A stretch of 40,332 nt of DNA, taken from the NCBI GenBank assembly GCA_002409365.1, contig DHUW01000052.1, positions 1 through 40,332 of the forward strand. The letters run 5' to 3'. Below are positions 15,752 through 24,112 of the stretch, piece by piece (position 1 is the stretch's first letter; each line of letters opens with the position of its first letter). Origin of the DNA: Anaerolineaceae bacterium UBA5224. GTDB lineage: Bacteria; Chloroflexota; Anaerolineae; Anaerolineales; Anaerolineaceae. Below the pieces are notes generated by a model. The model was not told the DNA's origin. It saw nothing but the letters and a program-made list of their open reading frames with translations, and did not search any database. The translations under genes and the position numbers were made by a program.

Positions 15752-16560
15752 ACGCTTTCAAGAACCACTTTTCCTTTGAATTTTTGACTGGCATACGCAA
15801 TCGCCAGTCACTGCTGATGAATTACCTGTTCCCATTGGGTTTTTACCTGGTCATGGGGCTTGTCATGACTGAGATCTTCCCCCTTTACCAGGAAATGCTT
15901 ATTCCAGCAATGGTAACTTTTGCTGTCCTGGCTTCAACCTTGCTGGGGATTCCCGATCCACTGGTGTCTTCCCGTGAAAAAGGCATATTCCGCAACTATA
16001 AGATCAACGGCGTACCGTCACTTTCAATACTGTTAGTTCCAGCGCTAACAACCCTTGTGCACCTGGTAATTGTTATGCTGACCATCGCCATTTCCGCACC
16101 ATTATTGTTCGACGCTCTTGTTCCGACCAATTGGATCAATTTTGTTATAGTATTTTTTGCGCTTGCATTTGCATGCATAGGGTTGAGTGTATTGATCGGG
16201 GTCATCTCGCCGAGCTCCCGAACGACGATCTTATGGTCACAGGCAATTTTCTTACCGTCGATGCTGCTCGGCGGGTTGACGATTCCCCACAATATGCTGC
16301 CCGGGATTGCACAGAAATTCGCGCAGCTGCTGCCTTCCACGCACGCAATGAACGCTTTCAACGGGTTGGCGATGGCCAGGGTCGCAGATTTTTCGCCATG
16401 GGGTTCGGTCGTGGTTCTGGTTTTCGGGGGATTGATGGCGTTTGGGTTGGCGCTGTATTTATTCAGCTGGGACAGCCATAATAGCACCCGCCGTGGTCAT
16501 CCGCTGCTGGCGCTTTTGGCCTTGGTGCCATACGTGGTAGGAATATTCTTGTTGAAATAA
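15748..16560 (+). CDS. ABC-2 type transporter permease
   Basis: A 270-residue integral membrane protein with six hydrophobic segments and the ABC-2 pattern: LVSSREKGIFRNYKINGVPS after the second helix, then LPSMLLGGLTIPHNMLP, then LPSTHAMNAFNGL. It pairs with the ATPase upstream through a 4-base overlap, giving a two-gene exporter. The gene is followed by the hairpin at 16606-16626. The substrate is unknown. Confidence 0.9.
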   Translation: MNAFKNHFSFEFLTGIRNRQSLLMNYLFPLGFYLVMGLVMTEIFPLYQEMLIPAMVTFAVLASTLLGIPDPLVSSREKGIFRNYKINGVPSLSILLVPALTTLVHLVIVMLTIAISAPLLFDALVPTNWINFVIVFFALAFACIGLSVLIGVISPSSRTTILWSQAIFLPSMLLGGLTIPHNMLPGIAQKFAQLLPSTHAMNAFNGLAMARVADFSPWGSVVVLVFGGLMAFGLALYLFSWDSHNSTRRGHPLLALLALVPYVVGIFLLK

Positions 16561-16605
16561 CCGAGACAGGATAACAAACATACAGTTCGGGATAGAAATT
16601 TAGTA

Positions 16606-16626
16606 GGGCGGGTCTTGGACCCGCCC
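16606..16626. terminator. Perfect 9-base hairpin between convergent operons
   Basis: GGGCGGGTC / GACCCGCCC with loop TTG lies between the ABC permease stop and the convergent amidohydrolase stop, where it could terminate both. The T run is short. The GGGCGGGTC core also looks like the dispersed palindromic repeats found in many genomes, so a repeat element is an alternative. Confidence 0.6.
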
Positions 16627-16683
16627 TTCAAATCAAATCATGTTCCTTAATTAAAAATAAAGGGTATTAAAAATAGAGCTATC

Positions 16684-17880
16684 TCACCGGTTGATCACCT
16701 TACCATTTTTAATAACATAAACAGGTGCACGATGGTACCAAATGGCGTGATAGACATCCTCTTCATCCAAAACAACCAGATCGGCATTCCCACCAACAAC
16801 CAACTCGTGTCCGGTAATTCCCAGAACCCTGGCTGCGGAAGTGGTGATCATATCGTAGAGCAGTTCCGTATCATCAAAGGTCAGCAGCTGCAGTAAATGA
16901 CTGGCAAGGAAGGCGATCTGCAGCATATTATTTTCACCAAAGGGATAATAAGCATCCTGGATATCGTCCTGCCCGAGCGCGACAGGTACGCCTGCTGCGA
17001 CGAGGTCCTTGACGCGCGCTGCCAGCGGACCGGTATGTGGATCAGACACCACACCCACGCCAGCTTTCTTGAGCAGGCTGACAAGCTTGCGGAAGTAATT
17101 TTCCGGGTAGAGCTCCATCGCGCGACAATGCTGGGCTGTCACACGACCCTGCCAACCCATGGCTATTGAATGTTTACAGAGCATTTCAAGGGTACGTTCT
17201 TCCATATCACCGACATCATCCAGCAGCATGGAGACCGGTTTATCAAACTCTTTGGCAAGCGAGCACATTGAATCAACGTGATCTTGTTCCTCTTCCTTGG
17301 TGAATTCGATCCAAGGAATCCCACCGACAACATCCGCACCCAATTCGAGTGCCTGGCGAACCAGTTCTTTTGCTCCTGGCTCACGGGCGACACCGTCCTG
17401 CGGGAAGGCGACGACTTGCAGTTCGAGGCGATCCTTATACTCTTCGCGCATTTTCAGAAGTGCTTTTACACCTTCCAACCTGGCTTTCGTGTCAACATCG
17501 GCAAATGCCCTGATATGAGTATTGCCGTATTTAATTGCCAAATCACAGGCTTTGCGAACGTTCGGGATAATCCAGGACTGGTCATAGGAAGATTTGAAAT
17601 CCGCGGCACGCTCAATGCCAGTCATAGCTCCGCCCATTCCTCCACCGGTGTATTCTTTGAGTGCTTCTTCGCCTGCCATTTGCAGTGTGTAAACTTTATC
17701 AAGGTGCAGGTGACCGTTGACGAACGATTCGGTAACAAGCCCGCCTTGCGCGTCAATATCTTGGTTGGAATCGCCAGTGACATCCTCGCCGATCGCAATG
17801 ATTTTGCCGTTTTGGATAGCAATGTTTACTTTGTTTTGATTTTTTCGGGTTTTAGCGTTTTTGATTAACAGATCGTACAT
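16684..17880 (-). CDS. Amidohydrolase, cytosine-deaminase-like, with altered metal site
   Basis: A 398-residue amidohydrolase-superfamily protein closest to cytosine deaminase-like enzymes, which hydrolyse C-N bonds of heterocycles. The first metal motif is intact (GHLHLDK, His57 and His59), Gln161 matches the substrate-binding Gln, His251 lies in QHCRAM, and Asp305 lies in GQDDIQD, followed by YYPFGENNM. Where E. coli CodA has His214 and Glu217 (VHCDE), this protein has MLLDD: no His, and Asp for Glu. GHDD has also become GQDD. It is therefore probably not a plain cytosine deaminase. It is the last gene of the pucR-led operon and is separated from the CoA-transferase gene by a hairpin. Ring opening or deamination of a pathway intermediate is my inference. 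Confidence 0.8.
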   Translation of the reverse strand: MYDLLIKNAKTRKNQNKVNIAIQNGKIIAIGEDVTGDSNQDIDAQGGLVTESFVNGHLHLDKVYTLQMAGEEALKEYTGGGMGGAMTGIERAADFKSSYDQSWIIPNVRKACDLAIKYGNTHIRAFADVDTKARLEGVKALLKMREEYKDRLELQVVAFPQDGVAREPGAKELVRQALELGADVVGGIPWIEFTKEEEQDHVDSMCSLAKEFDKPVSMLLDDVGDMEERTLEMLCKHSIAMGWQGRVTAQHCRAMELYPENYFRKLVSLLKKAGVGVVSDPHTGPLAARVKDLVAAGVPVALGQDDIQDAYYPFGENNMLQIAFLASHLLQLLTFDDTELLYDMITTSAARVLGITGHELVVGGNADLVVLDEEDVYHAIWYHRAPVYVIKNGKVINR

Positions 17881-17948
17881 TTTTCCGCCTTCTCAGTAAT
17901 TTTTTATGTAAAAACCTTGCCACAAACAAAAGAATTTTTGACTAAAGA

Positions 17949-17985
17949 GAAAGCTCTCTTGCTTTGAATGAGCAGGAGAGCTTTC
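17949..17985 (-). terminator. Strong intergenic hairpin (partial terminator or processing site)
   Basis: Stem GAAAGCTCTC (17949-17958) with GAGAGCTTTC (17976-17985), extended inward past one wobble pair by TGCT/AGCA around loop TTGAATG. It sits between the CoA-transferase stop and the amidohydrolase start. On the minus transcript the following bases are moderately T-rich. It may attenuate expression of the last gene. Confidence 0.55.
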
Positions 17986-18004
17986 TTTTCAATGATTGAC
18001 CAGG

Positions 18005-19186
18005 TCAAATCACATGTTTTTCGCGTAATTCGGCAATTTGTTCGGCAGTATAACCCAGGTATTTCTCCAGCAGTCTTTCGGTGTCTGCGCTGAGCACTGG
18101 CGCAGGCTGCTGTATCTCACCAGGTGTGCGGCTTAGCTTGATCGGAATACCCGGGATACGGGTCTCGCCTGCCACTGGATGGTCAACTTCGACAATCATA
18201 TCGCGGGCGACAACCTGCTCGTTCGTTACGACTTTATCGACTGTGTTTATCGGACCACTGGGAACGCCGGCTTCCACAAAAATATCCTGCCATTCTTCTG
18301 CGGTTTTGTTCATGAACTTCTCAGCCAAAATCGGTTTGAGGGATTCATAGTTCTCATACCGCATTGGATTAGTGGCGAAGCATGGTTCACAGGCAATGTC
18401 AAGACCCAATAATTCACATAAGGTTGACCATAGTCGGTCATTCCCTGCTGCAACCATGATAGGGCTTGTCTTGGTCTCGAAAGTCTCAAAAGGTACAATC
18501 GAGGGATGGCGATTTCCGATTGGGGTGGGAACTTCGCCAGTGAATTCATAGCGCGAAATAGCATTCTCGAGAATGGCAACTTGACAATCGAGCATCGCTA
18601 CGTCCACCAACTGTCCCAAACCAGAGGTCTCGCGTTCGTGCAGCGCAGCCAGAATACCGATGGCGCTGAACAGACCAGCTGTGATATCGCCGATGGAAGT
18701 ACCAACTCGTGTTGGCATGCCACCTTCCTGACCGGTGATGCTCATGATCCCGCCCATTGCCTGCACGACAGCGTCATATGCCGGACGCTGGCTGTAAGGT
18801 CCGGTCTGACCGAAACCTGTTGAAGCGGCGTAGATCAAGCGGGGGTTGATCTCTTTGAGAACATCATAGCCCAAACCCAATCTCTCCATCGTTCCCGGGC
18901 GAAAATTTTCAACCAAAACATCGACCTGTTTGACCAGCTCTTTGAGGATCTCTTTGCCCTCTGGAGTTTTCAGGTTGAGGGTAAGGCTTTGTTTGTTGCG
19001 ATTAAGACTCATGAAATAAGCGCTTTCGCCATTCTTGTAGGGACCATAAGCCCTGGCATCGTCTCCCTTTCCGGGTTGTTCGATTTTAATGATCTCAGCA
19101 CCAAGGTCCGCCAGCAACATGGTTGCGTAAGGTCCTGCCAATACACGGGTTAGATCCAATACTTTAATATTTGATAATGCGCCCAT
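18005..19186 (-). CDS. CaiB/BaiF-family (class III) CoA-transferase
   Basis: A cytoplasmic enzyme of 393 residues that moves CoA between carboxylic acids (family known for formyl-CoA:oxalate and carnitine CoA-transferases). Visible are the N-terminal VLDLTRVLAGPYATMLLADLGAE, the VENFRPGTMERLGLGYDVL segment, and the catalytic Asp (about Asp167) in GTSIGDITAG, which forms an aspartyl-CoA intermediate in the family. I chose the ATG at 19186 because TGGAGGACGAA precedes it; the frame extends to 19213 without such a site. In this operon a small oxo or dicarboxylic acid such as oxamate or oxalate would be a plausible acceptor, but that is speculation. Hairpins lie on both sides of the gene. Confidence 0.88.
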   Translation of the reverse strand: MGALSNIKVLDLTRVLAGPYATMLLADLGAEIIKIEQPGKGDDARAYGPYKNGESAYFMSLNRNKQSLTLNLKTPEGKEILKELVKQVDVLVENFRPGTMERLGLGYDVLKEINPRLIYAASTGFGQTGPYSQRPAYDAVVQAMGGIMSITGQEGGMPTRVGTSIGDITAGLFSAIGILAALHERETSGLGQLVDVAMLDCQVAILENAISRYEFTGEVPTPIGNRHPSIVPFETFETKTSPIMVAAGNDRLWSTLCELLGLDIACEPCFATNPMRYENYESLKPILAEKFMNKTAEEWQDIFVEAGVPSGPINTVDKVVTNEQVVARDMIVEVDHPVAGETRIPGIPIKLSRTPGEIQQPAPVLSADTERLLEKYLGYTAEQIAELREKHVI

Positions 19187-19221
19187 TTCGTCCTCCAGTT
19201 TTCTAATTAACAATACAAGAT

Positions 19222-19253
19222 TTCAGAGTCCCTTCCAAAAAAGGGACTCTGAA
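19222..19253. terminator. Perfect 13-base hairpin between cyclase and CoA-transferase genes
   Basis: TTCAGAGTCCCTT (19222-19234) pairs with AAGGGACTCTGAA (19241-19253) around a 6-base loop. The T-rich flank lies on the plus-strand side, so on the minus transcript it is not a classical terminator. It may act as a stability or attenuation element within the operon. Confidence 0.5.
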
Positions 19254-19267
19254 GATTTTTGTGTTTT

Positions 19268-20068
19268 TTACTCGACTTCGTCGATTGCGATACAACGACA
19301 GAAAGCACTTTCGCCGTATTGGAATTTCCAGGGGAGTGTGCCCAAAATCAGGCGCTTGTTCAAAACTTTATCAATTTCGCCGCCGATGTTTTCGACGTGA
19401 ATAATTTCCCAGGGTTTGATGAAGACCTTGAGGTGCATAGCCTGGTAAACCTCTGGCCATGGGTACATCTCGTTCAGACCTTTGCCATAGCGTTTTTTCA
19501 TGTAAGCATCGCAAGCCTGAGCTTCGGCAGGTTCCCAATCGCGGATCTTGGTGTTCATAGGGTGATCAGCGGAACCGCAGTCAACAGCGATGTGCTTGAT
19601 TTCCATCTCTTTGATCCAGTCAATGAAATCCATTGAAGGACCTGGGTGGCGGAGCATATAGCGGCGTTCGTTAGCTTCAGGCTGATCGAAACCATACTTG
19701 TGGTAACCAGTATTGATGTAGAGGATATCGCCCTTCTTGACTTCTACACGGTCCATAATATCCTGTGGGGTGTAGATGGACCAGTCTTCAGCGATGTCAG
19801 AAAGATCTACGACTACGCCTGGACCCATCAGTTTGTCCATTTCGAGGGAAGCAATATCGCGACCGGCGGTGTCAAAGTGCAGTGGACCGTCAAGGTGGGT
19901 ACCGACATGGTTGGATGTGGTTATGAGCATGCCATTAGCGCCGTTTGGGCTGAGGCGTTTGAAAAACTTTACTTGGAGTGGCTCATAGGTCGGCCACGGT
20001 GGGGTGAGATGGCTCGTGTTCTGAGTCAGGTCGTATACTTTCATTTTGTCCCAATTTTTAATCATCAT
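19268..20068 (-). CDS. Cyclase-family (kynurenine formamidase-like) metal hydrolase
   Basis: A 266-residue member of the cyclase family (Pfam Cyclase), which includes kynurenine formamidase and isatin hydrolase. The metal-binding motif HxGTHxDxPxH is seen in the variant NHVGTHLDGPLHFD, with His54, His58, Asp60 and His64. A second conserved segment with ILYINTGYHKYG and AVDCGSADHPMN follows. The family hydrolyses amide or lactam bonds, so ring or formamide hydrolysis in the pathway is plausible. It starts 12 bases after the DUF1116 stop; GGAGGA abuts two consecutive ATG codons, so the exact first Met is uncertain. Confidence 0.85.
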   Translation of the reverse strand: MMIKNWDKMKVYDLTQNTSHLTPPWPTYEPLQVKFFKRLSPNGANGMLITTSNHVGTHLDGPLHFDTAGRDIASLEMDKLMGPGVVVDLSDIAEDWSIYTPQDIMDRVEVKKGDILYINTGYHKYGFDQPEANERRYMLRHPGPSMDFIDWIKEMEIKHIAVDCGSADHPMNTKIRDWEPAEAQACDAYMKKRYGKGLNEMYPWPEVYQAMHLKVFIKPWEIIHVENIGGEIDKVLNKRLILGTLPWKFQYGESAFCRCIAIDEVE

Positions 20069-20080
20069 TCCTCCAATAGT

Positions 20081-21346
20081 CTATTCTTCCAGGAGACCTT
20101 CGTCATCCAGGAGTGTTACATACGCTTCTAAAGCTTGTTCAAAGCAAGCCATGGGTGGGTGCACAACACCCGCACCTACCTGACCAACGCCAGCTTCTTT
20201 ACTGGCTATACCTGTATTGATCACTGGCAAGGTCTGAGATTCGATCACCTTGCGAATATCAATACCAGTCGGTGATCCTCTGAAATTCATCGTGGGCAAC
20301 TTGTACGATTTGCTTTCTTCAGTTGTGATCTCGTACATACTGGTGGTGTAGCGCACTGCATCTTTGGGCGTGCCACCAACAAACTGAACAATGGCGGGAG
20401 CGGTTGCCATTGAAAAACCACCCAAACCGAGCGTCTCGGTGATGCAGGAATCGCCGATATCCGGATTGGCATCTTTCATCGAGAAACCGGGGAAATACAA
20501 ACCATCGACAATTTCTGCCGGGGCAGTGAACCAACGATTGCCAAGGCCAGCAACGCGAATACCAAACTCAGTACCATTACGAGCCATGGTATAGACGATG
20601 GTTGAGTGCTTAACCTCACCAGCAGGTTCCAGAGTAGCTTTCGCTGCCGGCATGGATAGATTCAGGGCGGTGTGATCATTACTGTTCAGGAATTCAAGTA
20701 CAGCAACTTTATCTGCTTCGCTGAATGACGTTTTAACAATGCTGGGAGCGATCTCGCGGATTAAAAGTGATGTAGCAGCTTTGTTGCGGTTGTGAACCTC
20801 ATCACCCATCTGCAGTGCCTGGGCGATCAGGACCTTCAGATCGATAGGACCATGAATTTCAATGGTTTCTTTCAAGACTGGATAGAGTACTTTCTCCATC
20901 CACTGAAGGCGTTCAATCACCTCTGGACCGTAAGCGCCCATGCGCATCACCTTGCCGAGGCCTTCGTTCAAGGTGCAATAGGCACGGTTGCCATAGGCTT
21001 TGTTTTCCACGATCCATACCGGCATTTTTGAAGTGACGACACCCGCCATGGGACCGACTGCATCGTGATGATGACAGGGATCGTAGTGCAGTTTACCTGA
21101 AGCGGCGTATTCAGCAGCTTCTTCTGGGGTGGAAGCCAGACCTTCGTAGAGCACTCCAGCCATGACCGCACCTCTTAGCGGACCAGACATCTTATTCCAG
21201 CTGATCGGAGGACCAGCATGGAGGAAGAGGTCTTTTGCCATACCCGGGATGACCTCTCCAGCTATCCCAAGACCGATCAGTGTCGGTTGACCATTCTGGA
21301 TGATCTCCAAGGCTTCCTTATTGGCATTATCAATTATGTTTTGCAA
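20081..21346 (-). CDS. DUF1116 protein, AllG/YlbE-like oxamate carbamoyltransferase subunit
   Basis: A 421-residue protein that closely matches E. coli YlbE as I remember it: LLHAGPP-type segment (here FLHAGPPISWNKMSGPLRGA), HYDPCHHHDAVGPMAGVVTS, ENKAYGNRAYCTLNEGLGKV, and GIASKEAGVGQVGAG near the end. YlbE (renamed AllG) has been reported as one part of the oxamate carbamoyltransferase together with FdrA (AllF) and YlbF (AllH). All three partners are encoded here. The start is TTG at 21346, supported by AAGGAGAAAGTAA directly upstream. The exact substrate in this organism is unproven. Confidence 0.88.
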   Translation of the reverse strand: MQNIIDNANKEALEIIQNGQPTLIGLGIAGEVIPGMAKDLFLHAGPPISWNKMSGPLRGAVMAGVLYEGLASTPEEAAEYAASGKLHYDPCHHHDAVGPMAGVVTSKMPVWIVENKAYGNRAYCTLNEGLGKVMRMGAYGPEVIERLQWMEKVLYPVLKETIEIHGPIDLKVLIAQALQMGDEVHNRNKAATSLLIREIAPSIVKTSFSEADKVAVLEFLNSNDHTALNLSMPAAKATLEPAGEVKHSTIVYTMARNGTEFGIRVAGLGNRWFTAPAEIVDGLYFPGFSMKDANPDIGDSCITETLGLGGFSMATAPAIVQFVGGTPKDAVRYTTSMYEITTEESKSYKLPTMNFRGSPTGIDIRKVIESQTLPVINTGIASKEAGVGQVGAGVVHPPMACFEQALEAYVTLLDDEGLLEE

Positions 21347-21372
21347 ATTACTTTCTCCTTTCCTATGATTCC

Positions 21373-21549
21373 TTAATTAGATTTATTCAATTTGCCCAGC
21401 AAATCCATCATCTTCTTCTTGCCGCCTGCTTTAGGCTTCCAGTTGACCTGAATTGCTGAAACATCCTGGGATTTTACGTCATTATAGAAGGACTTCAACC
21501 CCATATTGACAACTTTGAGTTCCTTTTTAAAGAGGTCATTCACTGACAT
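21373..21549 (-). CDS. 58-residue FdrA C-terminal-domain-like protein
   Basis: A small gene of 58 codons plus stop. It encodes a protein starting MSVNDLFKKELKVVNMGLKS, then QVNWKPKAGGKKK and a Leu-rich basic helix. The ATG is one base after the FdrA stop, and the DUF1116 gene follows 26 bases later. The pattern (LF-x-x-x-L-x-V-x-N-x-G-L-x-S-F, then V-x-W-x-P-x-A-G-G) is what I remember at the very C-terminus of long FdrA proteins and in stand-alone fdrA-domain proteins. The FdrA here is shorter than that by about this length, so this looks like a detached subunit, conserved by position. It is probably part of the same enzyme complex. Confidence 0.8.
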   Translation of the reverse strand: MSVNDLFKKELKVVNMGLKSFYNDVKSQDVSAIQVNWKPKAGGKKKMMDLLGKLNKSN

Positions 21550-21550
21550 C

Positions 21551-23116
21551 TTAGACTCCTTTCATCATTCGTTGCATCACCTTATCGGTGAGGCGGACTG
21601 CTTGAGCGTTTGAAGGCATCACGATTATGCCTTCAGCTTCCAACGTGGAGATCGATTTGTTGAGATCTTGCCGATCCAGATCGGTGCCACAAACAGAAGC
21701 AATGACGATCACATCTTTATTTTCTTTTGCGAGCCTGGTTCTGATTTCACGGACCGAATCAGCCACTGCTCCAGCCGGGTCGACGTATGAGCCAAAACCA
21801 AGCACGACATCCACCAGGATCACGGCTGTATGTCCATCAACATGCGACTCGAAAAACTCGGTGCGGGTCTGCGGATCGATCATTGGATGCGGTCTGCCGC
21901 GGGTAAATTCATCTTCGCCCAAATCGAGGCAGATGTGTCCGCGACCGCCTGGCAGGTTTTGGATTGCCATTTCCGGAGTGAGCGGAATGTTGGAATAGAT
22001 TTGATAGTGATCGCCCAACAGTTTCATCGCTTCATCAGCAAGTGTGCCCCCAGTGAAGAGTGCACGCAGTTCCGTCTGATCGCTCATTAATTTGGCAACA
22101 ACGTTTTCGACCATCTGGTCGACCTCTGCTTCAGGCACTGAGAAACCAGTAAAATCCTTCACCGGTTGCCCATTCAGCACACTAACTGCTTTCTGAGCAG
22201 CATCTTCAAGGCTGATGCAAGCAACTGCACCTGATGCTTCGATCGCAGCCCGGTCACCGCCGATGAAATCGATAACGACTGGTTTGGGGCTGTTTTTCGC
22301 AATGGTATAGATTTTTTCAGCAACCGACGGAAATGGTGGTTTGGAGATCAGAACAATCACTTCTGTCTCGGGGTCAGCGATCAAAGCCTCAAAGCTCTGG
22401 ATCATCATCAAGCCGCCAATTTGCTCCTTGAGATCGCGGCCGCCGGTGCCAATCACCTGCGAAAGGCCGCCACCAAGTCGGTGGACCTGGACAGTCACTT
22501 CCTGAGTGCCGGTACCTGAAGCTCCGACAACACCAATTTTTCCACGGCGAACAGCATTGGCGAAGCACAGGGGTACACCGTTGATGATCGCAGTCCCGCA
22601 GTCAGGACCCATCATTAGCAGTCCTTTTTCGACGGCCTTCTGTTTAAGGCGCAGCTCTTCTTCCACTGAGACATTGTCTGAAAACAGCATCACGTGTAAG
22701 CCAGCATCCAAGGCTTCTTCCACCTCGGCTGCTGCAAACTGACCCGGTAAGGATACCAGGACCATGTTGGCGCCAGGCATATTTTGAACGGCAGCCCTCA
22801 ATGACGGCGGCATATAATCTTCATTTTCAGAAGTATCCGCACCTTTATTGAGGTAATCGTTGAACGCCTGTTCAATCGCCTCCATGGAGGTTTTTGTTTC
22901 ATCAAATCTTGCAGCGATGAAAAGATCGTTCACGGTCAGGGTATCAAAATCGCTGGTTGCGAGGTTGAGGTCCCTGGCAAGGTTCAGGTTGAGATCAGTT
23001 CCCATCCCAACCAAAACATCCTCAACACCTGCAATTTTCTGCAACTCTCGCGAAAGCAGCAAGAGTGTGGCAGAGTCGTAATAGGCATTTCTTTTAACAA
23101 TTGTTTGTAAGCTCAT
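21551..23116 (-). CDS. fdrA: FdrA-family protein, AllF-like oxamate carbamoyltransferase subunit
   Basis: A 521-residue protein of the FdrA family, built on a succinyl-CoA-synthetase-alpha-like fold. The N-terminus (RNAYYDSATLLLLSRELQKI), GPDCGTAIINGVPLCFAN at about residues 170-187, and the nucleotide-binding-like GVVGASGTGTQEVTVQ at about 195-210 are family hallmarks. E. coli FdrA has been reported as a subunit of oxamate carbamoyltransferase, which turns oxalurate and phosphate into oxamate and carbamoyl phosphate. Here the last domain is encoded separately by the next gene, one base away. It begins 24 bases after the DUF2877 stop. Confidence 0.9.
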   Translation of the reverse strand: MSLQTIVKRNAYYDSATLLLLSRELQKIAGVEDVLVGMGTDLNLNLARDLNLATSDFDTLTVNDLFIAARFDETKTSMEAIEQAFNDYLNKGADTSENEDYMPPSLRAAVQNMPGANMVLVSLPGQFAAAEVEEALDAGLHVMLFSDNVSVEEELRLKQKAVEKGLLMMGPDCGTAIINGVPLCFANAVRRGKIGVVGASGTGTQEVTVQVHRLGGGLSQVIGTGGRDLKEQIGGLMMIQSFEALIADPETEVIVLISKPPFPSVAEKIYTIAKNSPKPVVIDFIGGDRAAIEASGAVACISLEDAAQKAVSVLNGQPVKDFTGFSVPEAEVDQMVENVVAKLMSDQTELRALFTGGTLADEAMKLLGDHYQIYSNIPLTPEMAIQNLPGGRGHICLDLGEDEFTRGRPHPMIDPQTRTEFFESHVDGHTAVILVDVVLGFGSYVDPAGAVADSVREIRTRLAKENKDVIVIASVCGTDLDRQDLNKSISTLEAEGIIVMPSNAQAVRLTDKVMQRMMKGV

Positions 23117-23140
23117 ATTAATGGCATGGACTTTGGCTGG

Positions 23141-24112
23141 TTAGGCTAAAGCCCATACTTCCTCTCCTTCCTTTATATAGACTGTATTAACGTGTTGATA
23201 CCAACCCAGTGCGCAGACCAGCCCAAGCAAAAAATCGGCACCAGATGTGGCTCCATATTGGATCACCTGGCTAGCATAAACAACTGGGGTTTCATAATTA
23301 TTGAATAAGCAAGCTCGAAGCAAGTTTTGATGGCTGCTGCTTACTTTACCGTTCGCAGCATGCCTTAGCATCATTGCACTGATGAGTGGGCTTTGCTTTA
23401 TTGCTTTTTTGGCAACAGTATGGTTGAAATGGCTTACCCATGGAAAGTGAACAGGGTGTAATGCTTCTGCAACTTTGAAAACGAGCAGATATGCCATCAG
23501 GAAGTCGTCACAAGAAGGGGTTGAGCCCATGCCAAAGCCAACCAGTTTATCCGTCAATGCAAGTGCGCCTTCCCAATCTGATGCCATAATTGCTGTCGTG
23601 AATTTTTCCAAATCAGCCCCGATGTAGCGGCTGTAGAGGTTGTCGTTTGCAGGTTCGGTGTCTGTTTGGTTGTTGGTTAAGCGATTCAAAAGTGGCAGCA
23701 AGCCCACACCTGGCTGCTTTTCCAGCCAGGTCAACAATTCAGTTCTTTTCTGACTCAGTGCATCAACTGAAAGTGTTTCTTCATCTGACAGGAGGTCGGT
23801 ATCCCAAATTTGCGCTTCGCACAAATCTATTTGAATCTCACTATTCAGTACGGTGAGATTCTCCGGGTTCAAAATTACTTTATCATCAGATTTAAACAAT
23901 CTCATAAGGCTTTCACTGCAATCGATCGCTATTCCCATTGGCGGGATTTCATCGTGACTGGTGATCGTGATCAGATCATCGTCGCCAACGATCAGGTTGG
24001 CTGCATGATGATAAAGCGAATGCGATCGTGCCACCTGCCCCTCATGCTCGCTGAGGAAACTGACCAGGTCATCGGCTACGAAGAGAGCTGTCAATTGTTT
24101 CATATTAACCAT
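23141..24112 (-). CDS. DUF2877 protein, AllH/YlbF-like oxamate carbamoyltransferase subunit
   Basis: A 323-residue protein of the DUF2877 (YlbF) family. The family hallmark is the region LVGFGMGSTPSCDDFLMAYLLV near residue 190, together with the C-terminal QYGATSGADFLLGLVCAL. YlbF (AllH) is reported as the third part of oxamate carbamoyltransferase. The gene starts within the last 8 bases of pucR, so translation is coupled to the regulator. It is about 50 residues longer than I recall for the E. coli protein, mainly in the middle. A second possible ATG is at 24103. Confidence 0.85.
   Translation of the reverse strand: MVNMKQLTALFVADDLVSFLSEHEGQVARSHSLYHHAANLIVGDDDLITITSHDEIPPMGIAIDCSESLMRLFKSDDKVILNPENLTVLNSEIQIDLCEAQIWDTDLLSDEETLSVDALSQKRTELLTWLEKQPGVGLLPLLNRLTNNQTDTEPANDNLYSRYIGADLEKFTTAIMASDWEGALALTDKLVGFGMGSTPSCDDFLMAYLLVFKVAEALHPVHFPWVSHFNHTVAKKAIKQSPLISAMMLRHAANGKVSSSHQNLLRACLFNNYETPVVYASQVIQYGATSGADFLLGLVCALGWYQHVNTVYIKEGEEVWALA

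Noticed and set aside
17278..17868. Open frame of 196 codons on the plus strand
   Set aside because: Antisense to the amidohydrolase gene, no binding site or domain.
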